Shown one piece after another: positions 1-5,757 of a stretch of 11,439 nt of DNA. Position 1 is the stretch's first letter, and every line of letters starts with the position of its first letter. This DNA is from Patulibacter sp. GTDB lineage: Bacteria > Actinomycetota > Thermoleophilia > Solirubrobacterales > Solirubrobacteraceae. Below the pieces are notes generated by a model that saw only the letters and a list, made by a program, of their open reading frames with translations, was not told where the DNA came from and searched no databases. The DNA is taken from positions 1 through 11,439 of the forward strand of contig JAVHXX010000087.1 of assembly GCA_031119595.1 (NCBI GenBank), read 5' to 3'. Position numbers and translations under genes: made by a program.

Positions 1-612
1 CTCGAGGCCCAGACCGACGCCACCGACCTCGGCCGGCTGATGTTCCTCTGGGAGTTCGCGACCGCCATCGCCGGCTGGGTGCTCGGGATCAACCCGTTCG
101 ACCAGCCCAACGTGCAGGAGGCCAAGGACGCGACCAAGGAGGTCCTCGCCGGCGCCGCCTCGAGCATCACGCTGCCGCACGCCTCCCCGAAGGACGCCAT
201 CGCGACGCTGTTCGACGGTCTCGAGGTTCCCGGGTACGTGGCGATCCTCGGCTACCTCGCACCGAGCCCGTCGGTCGATCAGGCGGCGCAGCGGCTGCAG
301 GGTGCGATCCGGGACGCCACCGGCGTGGCGACCACCTACGGCTACGGCCCGCGGTACCTGCACTCCACCGGTCAGCTCCACAAGGGCGGCCCCGACGGCG
401 GCCGGTTCCTGCTCGTCGTCGACGACGCCACCCCGGACGTCGCGATCCCCGGCGCCGACTACGGCTTCCGCACGTTCGCGCATGCCCAGGCCCTCGGCGA
501 CCTGCGCACCCTCGAGAAGCACGGCCGCAAGGCCGTGCTCGTCACCACGGACGGCGCCCCCGCCGAAGTCCTCCACGACCTCAGCGACCGCGCCGCCCAC
601 GGCGCCCACTGA
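1..612 (+). CDS. pgi: Glucose-6-phosphate isomerase, C-terminal part (5' end outside window)
   Basis: Cytosolic enzyme that interconverts glucose 6-phosphate and fructose 6-phosphate in glycolysis and gluconeogenesis. The frame is open from base 1, so only the last 203 residues are seen; the full actinobacterial protein is usually around 530-550 residues. Visible family marks are WVLGINPFDQPNVQEAK (residues 26-42 of the fragment), YGPRYLHSTGQLHKGGP (about 115-131), which contains the conserved sugar-phosphate isomerase Lys (residue 127), and a short helical tail. The catalytic Glu and His regions lie upstream, outside the window. The same C-terminal region occurs in fused transaldolase/glucose-6-phosphate isomerase proteins, so a fusion cannot be excluded without the 5' part. 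The next gene is convergent, so no zwf or opcA follows directly downstream. Frame and stop (TGA 610-612) are certain and family identity is strong. Confidence 0.93.
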   Translation, partial: LEAQTDATDLGRLMFLWEFATAIAGWVLGINPFDQPNVQEAKDATKEVLAGAASSITLPHASPKDAIATLFDGLEVPGYVAILGYLAPSPSVDQAAQRLQGAIRDATGVATTYGYGPRYLHSTGQLHKGGPDGGRFLLVVDDATPDVAIPGADYGFRTFAHAQALGDLRTLEKHGRKAVLVTTDGAPAEVLHDLSDRAAHGAH

Positions 613-621
613 GTCACCGCA

Positions 622-646
622 GCCGGGGTGCGGCGTGCACCCCGGC
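622..646. terminator. Perfect hairpin shared by convergent pgi and DUF4349 gene
   Basis: A perfect 10-bp inverted repeat: GCCGGGGTGC (622-631), a 5-nt loop (632-636), then GCACCCCGGC (637-646). It sits 9 nt after the pgi stop and 7 nt after the stop of the minus-strand gene that ends at 654. No U-tract follows on either strand, as is common for actinobacterial hairpins. The position between two converging stops makes a bidirectional terminator the simplest reading. Confidence 0.7.
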
Positions 647-653
647 GCAGGCT

Positions 654-1916
654 TCAGGCGCCGAGCGCGGCTTCGCGGCTGCGGCGGCGCCGCGCGCGGT
701 AGACCGGCCACGCGAGCAGTGCGAGCACCGCGAACGGCAGGGCCGCCCCCGCGAACACGATCAGGCCGCCGATGACGGTGCTGAGGATGTAGCCGGCGTC
801 GCGGGCCGCGTCGCCGATCGACCAGGACCCGTCATCGTCGATCGCCGCAGCCGCCCCGGAGGACGGGGCCGAGAGGGACAGCGTGATGGTCGTGAGGTCG
901 GCGCGGCGGCTCAGTGCGGCGAGCTGGCGCCCCAGCGACGCGCGGGTCGTGCGGTTGTCGGCGATGCGCGTCTTGAGCGACGCGATCTCTCCGGCGGTCG
1001 TCGCCTTGCCCAGGGCTCGCAGGAGCGCGGCGCGCACCGCGGTCGCGTCCTTCAGGCGCTGCTGCACCGAGTCGAACGAGCTCGTGATGTCCGTCGAGTC
1101 CTGGTTCTGGTGGATGACCGTGCCGAGGGCCGAGAGTGAGCCGACCGCCTGGTCGAGTTTCGCCGTCGCGACGCGGAGCGTGAAGCTCGCGACGCCCGCG
1201 CCGCGCGTCTCCTGGGACGACTGCGACGTCGCGACGTAGCCACCGTCGGTGCGGGCGATCTGCCCGACACGCGTGACGGCGTCGCCGAGCTTCCCGGACT
1301 TCACGCGGATCGCGAGGTCGACGGAACGCTCGACCTTGCGGGCGGCGGCGTCGGTGGCCGAGCCGCTCGACGGCGCGCTCGTGGCTGCTTGGTCGGTGGT
1401 GCGCGCCGCCCCACGCTCGGATGACATGCGCTCGACGGGCGCGGGCTCCCCGGCAGTCGCCGCGGACGTAGACGCGTCCGCCTCCGACGAGCCGCTCGGC
1501 GCACCGGAGGCGGCCGTGTCCGTCCCCGATGCCGAGACGCGCGGCGAACCGTCGAGCGTCAGCGACTGCTTCGGAGGCGAGGACAGGACGAACGTGATGA
1601 CGACGGCGGTCGCGAGTCCCGCGACGGCGATGCCCGATCCCCTCAGCCAGATGCGGCGGCGGTCGCCCGGGGTCGAGCGACGCGGACCTCTCCGCCCTGG
1701 AAATCCTTCCGCCACCTCATGCCGCAGCCGCTTGCGCAGGTCGCCTGGCATCTCTGGGGCCTGGGCCTGCACGTCACGGACGAGCTGGGCGAGGGCGTCG
1801 TCCTCGATGGTCTCGCCGGCGAGGGCGGCGTCGAGCGCTGCGAGTTCGGCGGCGATCGCCGGGTCGAGCGGGGCCTCGTCGAGCGCGCCCGCATGGGTCG
1901 AACGTGAGCGGATCAT
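654..1916 (-). CDS. Membrane protein with DUF4349 domain, likely anti-sigma factor
   Basis: A 420-residue protein that probably restrains the ECF sigma factor encoded just upstream. Visible order: an acidic, helical cytoplasmic N-terminus (about 15-72, LDPAIAAELAALDAALAGE onward); a basic stretch; a membrane helix (about 91-111); a low-complexity Ser/Thr/Ala/Gly linker (about 115-190); a DUF4349-type domain (about 192-400) with a helical coiled section (about 280-340) flanked by beta-rich parts; a second membrane helix (about 376-404); and a basic tail (RARRRRSR). This places the DUF4349 part outside the membrane. No HxxxCxxC zinc anti-sigma motif is present, so the N-terminus would be a non-zinc binding domain. 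The start is set by an ATGA overlap with the sigma gene stop (1913-1916), which implies translational coupling. DUF4349 is known from putative anti-sigma and lipoprotein-like membrane proteins; its signal is not known. The anti-sigma role is inferred from coupling and topology. Confidence 0.82.
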   Translation of the reverse strand: MIRSRSTHAGALDEAPLDPAIAAELAALDAALAGETIEDDALAQLVRDVQAQAPEMPGDLRKRLRHEVAEGFPGRRGPRRSTPGDRRRIWLRGSGIAVAGLATAVVITFVLSSPPKQSLTLDGSPRVSASGTDTAASGAPSGSSEADASTSAATAGEPAPVERMSSERGAARTTDQAATSAPSSGSATDAAARKVERSVDLAIRVKSGKLGDAVTRVGQIARTDGGYVATSQSSQETRGAGVASFTLRVATAKLDQAVGSLSALGTVIHQNQDSTDITSSFDSVQQRLKDATAVRAALLRALGKATTAGEIASLKTRIADNRTTRASLGRQLAALSRRADLTTITLSLSAPSSGAAAAIDDDGSWSIGDAARDAGYILSTVIGGLIVFAGAALPFAVLALLAWPVYRARRRRSREAALGA

Positions 1917-2485
1917 GAGCAGGCCTCCCGGAGGGCGCTGAGGGCTCGGTGCACGCGCGTGCCCGCGTTGGACTCGGAGATCCCGAGCGTGGTGGCGATC
2001 TCCGCGTTGGAGAGCCCGGCGTAGAACTTGAGCGCGATGAGGTCGCGATCGCGCGGCGAGAGCGAGGCGATCGCCGTCCGGACCTGGTCGGCACGGTCGG
2101 CGGCCGGGTCGTCGTGGCCGTCGGCGGTCGCACGGGCTCCTCCGGCCGCCACGGCCGAGCCTCCCGCGAGCACGATCGACCCGCGCTCGCCGGCATCGGC
2201 GATCGGGGTCGCCGAGCGCTTGCGCCGACGGAGCTCGTCGAGGCTCGCGTTGCGGGCGATGGTGAAGAGCCACTGCCGCGGCGACCCGCGGCGCGGATCG
2301 AACGAACGCCGCTTGCGGTACGCCCGCTCGAAGGCGATCGCGGTCACGTCCTCGGCGGTCGCCGCATCGCCCACGAGCGACGCCACGTACGCGTAGACGT
2401 CGCCGCAGGCCGTGCGGTAGAGCGCATCGAACTCCAGTCGTGGTGGTCGCGCGGTCGCCATCGTCGCGCTGAGAGTCTCGCTCAT
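1913..2485 (-). CDS. ECF-type RNA polymerase sigma factor
   Basis: Group 4 (extracytoplasmic function) sigma factor that would direct RNA polymerase to a small stress regulon. With this start it has 190 residues. Region 2 spans about 19-90: FDALYRTACGDVYAYV, then AEDVTAIAFERAYR, then the -10-recognition part FDPRRGSPRQWLFTIARNAS and DELRRRKR. Region 4 spans about 132-188: LSPRDRDLIALKFYAGLSNA, then the helix-turn-helix IATTLGISESNAGTRVHRAL. The linker between them (about 91-131) is long and rich in Ala, Gly and Asp. No SnoaL-like or other C-terminal extension is present. The gene ends in an ATGA overlap with the DUF4349 membrane protein. The start is uncertain: ATGs at 2512, 2485 and 2461 are all in frame. 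I chose 2485 because region 2 follows at a normal distance and AGGAG lies just upstream, although it ends only 1 nt before the ATG. Family identity is strong. Confidence 0.9.
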   Translation of the reverse strand: MSETLSATMATARPPRLEFDALYRTACGDVYAYVASLVGDAATAEDVTAIAFERAYRKRRSFDPRRGSPRQWLFTIARNASLDELRRRKRSATPIADAGERGSIVLAGGSAVAAGGARATADGHDDPAADRADQVRTAIASLSPRDRDLIALKFYAGLSNAEIATTLGISESNAGTRVHRALSALREACS

Positions 2486-2607
2486 GCTCCTACTACGACG
2501 GGGCGGCACCATCCATCACACGGATCTCCACGACTCGCCGGGCGCCGCATCCGACCGGGACCGGCCGGCTGTGAGTGCCGTCGTGGTCGCCGAAGTCTTT
2601 GCGACCG

Positions 2608-3012
2608 TCAGCGCTTGGCGAGGGCGTCGCGGATCTCGATGAGGAGCTCCTGGTCCTTGGTCAGCGTGGCGGCGGCTTCCTCCTTCGGCTTGTTGAACCG
2701 CTCCAGGGCCTTGTTCATGGGGACGATCACGACGAAGTACACGACGGCCGCGACGATGATGAAGTTGAGGACGGCGGTGATCACGCTGCCGTAGTAGATG
2801 GCCGTGCCCGGGTCCTTGGGCGTGCCGTCGCCACCGATCACCCACTTGGTGTCGTTGAAGTCCGGGACCCCGCCGACGAGGGCGATGATCTGCGTGATGA
2901 CGCCCTTGTTGAGCGTGGTCACGACCTGCGTGAACGCGGCGCCGATGACCACCGCCACGGCCAGGTCGACGACGTTGCCCCGGAGGAGGAAATCGCGGAA
3001 TCCCTTGAGCAT
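2608..3012 (-). CDS. mscL: Large-conductance mechanosensitive channel MscL
   Basis: Inner-membrane pressure-release valve: a homopentamer that opens under membrane tension and lets small solutes out during hypo-osmotic shock. The protein is 134 residues, normal for the family. MLKGFRDFLLRGNVVDLAVA is the amphipathic N-terminal helix running into TM1 (about 14-43, with VVIGAAFTQVV). The periplasmic loop (about 47-72) contains DFNDTKWVIGG, TM2 is about 73-97, and the C-terminal charged cytoplasmic helix is about 115-132 (TKDQELLIEIRDAL). The start is well supported by AAGGAG (complement at 3020-3025) 7 nt before the ATG. It is transcribed away from egtB; the sigma factor gene follows 122 bp downstream on the same strand. 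A possible -10 (TACGGT, complement of 3071-3076) lies upstream, with no convincing -35. Confidence 0.97.
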   Translation of the reverse strand: MLKGFRDFLLRGNVVDLAVAVVIGAAFTQVVTTLNKGVITQIIALVGGVPDFNDTKWVIGGDGTPKDPGTAIYYGSVITAVLNFIIVAAVVYFVVIVPMNKALERFNKPKEEAAATLTKDQELLIEIRDALAKR

Positions 3013-3070
3013 TGAACGGCTCCTTGTGCCGGTCCTGGCCGCGGCGCCACCCGCCGGGCCGTTGGTGGTA

Positions 3071-3076
3071 ACCGTA
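3071..3076 (-). promoter_or_regulatory. Possible -10 element for mscL
   Basis: On the minus strand TACGGT fits the TANNNT pattern of actinobacterial -10 elements and would give a leader of roughly 50 nt that includes the AAGGAG ribosome site. No recognisable -35 lies 16-19 nt upstream, so this is a weak call. Confidence 0.3.
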
Positions 3077-3159
3077 TGGACCGCGACGGTGAACCGCGAT
3101 GCTTTTTCACGCGACCATCGTTGTTGTCACCCCGACGGACGACGCACGCCGGGATTCGT

Positions 3160-3173
3160 TCACGGAACCGTGA
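3160..3173. promoter_or_regulatory. Inverted repeat upstream of egtB, candidate operator
   Basis: TCACGG-AA-CCGTGA: 6-bp arms with a 2-nt spacer. Its centre is about 40 bp before the likely egtB transcription start and its right edge reaches the -35 position of the TAGCTT promoter, a typical place for an activator or repressor dimer. The binding protein is unknown. Confidence 0.4.
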
Positions 3174-3194
3174 TGTCCGGGCGCGCAGACCGAC

Positions 3195-3200
3195 TAGCTT
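3195..3200 (+). promoter_or_regulatory. -10 element of egtB, probably giving a leaderless mRNA
   Basis: TAGCTT matches the TANNNT -10 pattern. Its last base is 8 nt before the GTG start of egtB, so transcription would begin at or within a base or two of the start codon. No Shine-Dalgarno sequence is present before the GTG, in line with a leaderless mRNA, which is common in actinobacteria. The -35 region is poor. Confidence 0.5.
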
Positions 3201-3208
3201 CGTGAGCA

Positions 3209-4516
3209 GTGAAGCCGACGGTCCAGCACACCACCGAACGGACCACGGCCGCGGACGCGATCGACCGGTTCGTCCGGACCCGTCAGCGGACCTTCGCCGC
3301 GCTCGGTCAGGTGTCGGATGCCGACCTCGAGCGGGTCCACAGCCCGCTGCTCTCGCCGATCGTCTGGGACCTCGCCCACATCGGTGCCTTCGCCGATCTC
3401 TGGCTCGCCGAGGTGCTCGGCCGCCCGCTGCTGCGCGAGGACCTCGCCGTCACCTACGACGCCGGCGAGACGCCCCGCGCCGGCCGTGGAGCCCTCGAAC
3501 TCCTCGACCACGCCGGTGCCCGCGACTACCTCGCGCGGGTCGACGACGCCCTCTTCGCCGCCCTCCACACCCTCGATTTCTCGCCCGACGCCAAGGACCC
3601 GCTCCTGCGTAACGGGTTCCTCATCGACCTGCTCGTCGAGCACGAGGAACAGCACCGCGAGACGATCCTCCAGACCCTCCACCTCGCCGAGCCCGGGGTG
3701 CACGTCGCCGGGCCGCCCGCCGCCTGGGCCGGCACCACGCCGCCGGGGCCGCTCATGGTCGACGTCCCCACGGGGCAGCCGCAGCTCGGCGCGCACCGCG
3801 GCTTCGCCTACGACAACGAGCAGCCGCGGTATGTCGCGGCCGTCCCCGGCTTCCGCATCGACCGCACCCCGGTCACCGTCGGCGCCTACCGCGAATTCAT
3901 CGACGACGGCGGCTACCGCGACGCCCGGCACTGGTCACCCGAGGGCTGGGCCTGGCGGCAGCAGGAGGGCGCCGAGCGCCCGCTCTACTGGCAGGCCGAC
4001 GGCACCATCCGCCGGTTCGACCGGATCGAGGCCCCGACGGCCGACGCCCCCGTGATGAACGTGTCCTGGTTCGAGGCCGACGCGTACGCCCGCTGGCGCG
4101 GCGTGCGCCTGCCCACCGAGATCGAGTGGGAGACCGCCGCCCGCCTCGACGCCACCACCGGCATCACCCGCACCCAGCCGTGGGGCGAGGACCCGGTGTC
4201 GCGGGCCCGGGCGAACATCGACGGCGAGGCGCTCGGCGCGCTCCCGCCCTCTGCCGCAGGCGCGGCGCCGTGCGGAGCCCTCGGCATGATCGGCGACGTG
4301 TGGGAGTGGACCTCCTCCCCGCTCCAGGCCTATCCCGGCTTCAGGGCCTTCCCGTACCCCGAGTACTCCGAGATCTTCTTCGACGGGCCGTACCGCGTGC
4401 TGCGCGGCGGCTCCTGGGCGACGGCGGCATGCTGTGCCCGCTCCACCTTCCGCAACTGGGACCACCCGCAGCGCCGGCAGATCTTCGCCGGATTCCGCTG
4501 CGCGGCGGATCTCTGA
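3209..4516 (+). CDS. egtB: Ergothioneine biosynthesis protein EgtB (hercynine sulfoxide synthase)
   Basis: Non-heme iron enzyme that uses O2 to join hercynine to a thiol (gamma-glutamylcysteine in mycobacteria), forming the C-S bond and sulfoxide. The protein has 435 residues, the usual length. The N-terminal DinB-like four-helix domain (about 15-165) carries the iron ligands: His57 in DLAHIGAFADLW and His145/His149 in HEEQHRE (HxxxHxE). The C-terminal FGE-sulfatase-type domain (about 180-433) has FRIDRTPVTVGAYREF, MNVSWFEADAYARW, LPTEIEWE, GDVWEWTSS, FPYPEYSE and RNWDHPQRRQIFAGFR. In the last motif Asp418 and Arg422 keep the spacing of the residues that hold gamma-glutamylcysteine in the mycobacterial enzyme, hinting at that substrate. 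The start is GTG, supported by the alignment-like N-terminus and an adjacent -10. egtD follows after 130 bp; egtA, egtC and egtE are not in the window. Confidence 0.95.
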   Translation: MKPTVQHTTERTTAADAIDRFVRTRQRTFAALGQVSDADLERVHSPLLSPIVWDLAHIGAFADLWLAEVLGRPLLREDLAVTYDAGETPRAGRGALELLDHAGARDYLARVDDALFAALHTLDFSPDAKDPLLRNGFLIDLLVEHEEQHRETILQTLHLAEPGVHVAGPPAAWAGTTPPGPLMVDVPTGQPQLGAHRGFAYDNEQPRYVAAVPGFRIDRTPVTVGAYREFIDDGGYRDARHWSPEGWAWRQQEGAERPLYWQADGTIRRFDRIEAPTADAPVMNVSWFEADAYARWRGVRLPTEIEWETAARLDATTGITRTQPWGEDPVSRARANIDGEALGALPPSAAGAAPCGALGMIGDVWEWTSSPLQAYPGFRAFPYPEYSEIFFDGPYRVLRGGSWATAACCARSTFRNWDHPQRRQIFAGFRCAADL

Positions 4517-4560
4517 CGCGCCCCCGTGCGTAGACCGTTTGCAAGCCGGTCCGTCGCACC

Positions 4561-4632
4561 CGTTCCACCCATCCCCCGGACCCCACCCACACGCCCGATC
4601 GACCACACCGTCAGTCGCCACCCCGCACATCC
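4561..4632 (+). other. C-rich, G-poor spacer between egtB and egtD (rut-like)
   Basis: By hand count these 72 bases hold 41 C, 10 G, 14 A and 7 T, very different from the balanced G and C of the flanking genes. No reading frame here resembles a known protein. Such unstructured C-rich, G-poor RNA is what the Rho factor prefers to load on. A small stem, GACCG/CGGTC (4533-4537 and 4547-4551, 9-nt loop), lies just before it. The egtD ribosome site (GAGGA, 4635-4639) follows. Function is inference. Confidence 0.4.
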
Positions 4633-4646
4633 ATGAGGACGACGCC

Positions 4647-5654
4647 ATGCCCACCACGCACGCCGAGGACCGCGCGGTCCTCTCCGACCACGGTCTCGCG
4701 CTCGACGCCGGCACCCCGGAGACGTGGACGGCCCTCGCCGCCGACGTCCTCCGCGGCCTGACCGCCGAGGAGAAGCATCTCCCGCCGAAGTGGTTCTACG
4801 ACGCCCACGGCTCGGCGTTGTTCGACGAGATCTGCCAGCAGCCCGAGTACTACCCGACCCGCGCGGAGACGGCCCTGCTCGAAGCGCAGGGTGCCGAGAT
4901 CGCCGCGGCCTTCCCGGCACGTGAGCTCGTCGAGCTCGGCAGTGGATCGTCGACGAAGACACCACTGCTGCTCGCCCCGCTGCGTGCCGCAGGTCGCCTC
5001 GAGCGGTACGTCCAGGTCGACGTGTCCGCGTCGGCGATGGCCGCCGCCGAGCGCCGCCTCACCGAAGCGTTCCCCGGCCTCACCGTCGAGCGCCGCATCC
5101 TCGACTTCACCACGCAGCTCGCGCACCTCGGCCGGGCGCCGCAGGGCGGCCGGATGGTGGCGCTGCTCGGCTCGACGATCGGCAACCTCGAACCGGTCGA
5201 GGTGCAGGCGTTCCTCGAGCAGCTCCGCGCGCAGCTCGGCCCGGACGACACCCTGCTCCTGGGCACCGACCTCGTGAAGGCGAAGGCCGACCTCGTCGCC
5301 GCCTACAACGACGCCGCCGGCGTGACCGCCCAGTTCAACCGCAACGTCCTGCGTGTGCTCAACCGCGAGCTCGACGCCGACTTCAACATCCATGCCTTCG
5401 ACCACGAGGCGATCTGGAACCCTGACCTCGAGCGCATCGAGACCCGCCTGCGGGCCCGCGGCGCGCAGCAGGCCCGCGTCCGTTCCCTCAGCCTCGATGT
5501 GAGCTTCAGGGACGGCGAGGCGATCTTCACCGAGATCAGCCGCAAGTTCCGCCGGGAAACCGTTGCCGAGCTCTATGCCGCCGCCGGGTTCGAGCTCTCC
5601 GGCTGGTTCGAGACCAACGGCGTCTACGCGCTGTCGCTCGCGCGCCCCGTCTGA
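4647..5654 (+). CDS. egtD: L-histidine N-alpha-methyltransferase EgtD
   Basis: Cytosolic SAM-dependent enzyme that trimethylates the alpha-amino group of L-histidine to give hercynine, the first committed step of ergothioneine synthesis. It has 335 residues, close to the mycobacterial enzyme. Visible parts: LPPKWFYDAHGSALFDEIC (45-63) and PEYYPTRAE (66-74), typical of the family N-terminus; the SAM-binding loop ELVELGSGSSTKT (93-105); acidic VQVDVS (122-127); GSTIGN (175-180), whose Asn180 matches the histidine-contacting Asn of the mycobacterial enzyme; NRNVLRVLNRELDADF (231-246); and TEISRKF, with Glu296 and Ser298 spaced like the pair that grips the imidazole ring. The start ATG has GAGGA 7 nt upstream. 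The order egtB-egtD lacks the egtC usually found between them in mycobacteria. Identity is very secure. Confidence 0.97.
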   Translation: MPTTHAEDRAVLSDHGLALDAGTPETWTALAADVLRGLTAEEKHLPPKWFYDAHGSALFDEICQQPEYYPTRAETALLEAQGAEIAAAFPARELVELGSGSSTKTPLLLAPLRAAGRLERYVQVDVSASAMAAAERRLTEAFPGLTVERRILDFTTQLAHLGRAPQGGRMVALLGSTIGNLEPVEVQAFLEQLRAQLGPDDTLLLGTDLVKAKADLVAAYNDAAGVTAQFNRNVLRVLNRELDADFNIHAFDHEAIWNPDLERIETRLRARGAQQARVRSLSLDVSFRDGEAIFTEISRKFRRETVAELYAAAGFELSGWFETNGVYALSLARPV

Positions 5655-5655
5655 G

Positions 5656-5686
5656 GCCAGCGCCCGGCCGGGCGTCCGCCGCTGGC
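5656..5686 (+). terminator. Hairpin after egtD, possible terminator
   Basis: GCCAGCG (5656-5662) pairs with CGCTGGC (5680-5686), starting 1 nt after the egtD stop. The enclosed bases hold a second, competing stem, CGCCC-GGCC-GGGCG (5661-5674). No U-tract follows, so termination may be partial. Confidence 0.45.
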
Positions 5687-5738
5687 TCGCGGGCCACGCG
5701 ACGGACGCCGCCCGAGTGCCCGCCGGCGGCCCGACCGA

Positions 5739-5744
5739 TAGCGT
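5739..5744 (+). promoter_or_regulatory. -10 element for the DUF3516 helicase
   Basis: TAGCGT, in the context CCGATAGCGTGG, matches the actinobacterial -10 pattern and ends 13 nt before the ATG at 5758. Transcription would start about 7 nt before the ATG, giving a very short leader, and there is no good Shine-Dalgarno sequence. No clear -35 is seen. Confidence 0.45.
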
Positions 5745-5757
5745 GGCCCGGGCAGCC

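Noticed and set aside
1249..1941. Plus-strand open frame of about 230 residues opposite the DUF4349 gene
   Set aside because: It is the antisense of a real gene, with Arg/Ser/Ala-rich composition and no recognisable motif, as expected in high-G+C DNA.
654..2273. Longer 539-residue version of the DUF4349 protein starting inside the sigma gene
   Set aside because: The extra N-terminal residues are Arg/Pro-rich out-of-frame translation of the sigma gene; the ATGA-coupled start at 1916 gives a sensible protein.
2528..2586. Inverted repeat CCACGAC/GTCGTGG between mscL and the sigma gene as a terminator
   Set aside because: Arms are 7 bp with a 45-nt loop; too weak to call, although the loop is itself rich in CCGG stems.
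3194..3931. Minus-strand open frame opposite egtB
   Set aside because: Val/Gly/Glu-rich antisense shadow of a firmly identified gene; no family signal.
4434..4646. In-frame extension of egtD back into egtB, or a remnant egtC in the gap
   Set aside because: The translated spacer is Pro/His/Arg-rich low complexity with no amidotransferase motif, and the ATG at 4647 has a well-placed GAGGA.
5563..5757. Upstream in-frame extension of the helicase into egtD
   Set aside because: The 65 added residues are Ser/Pro/Arg-rich and overlap egtD; the TAGCGT element and family length support 5758.
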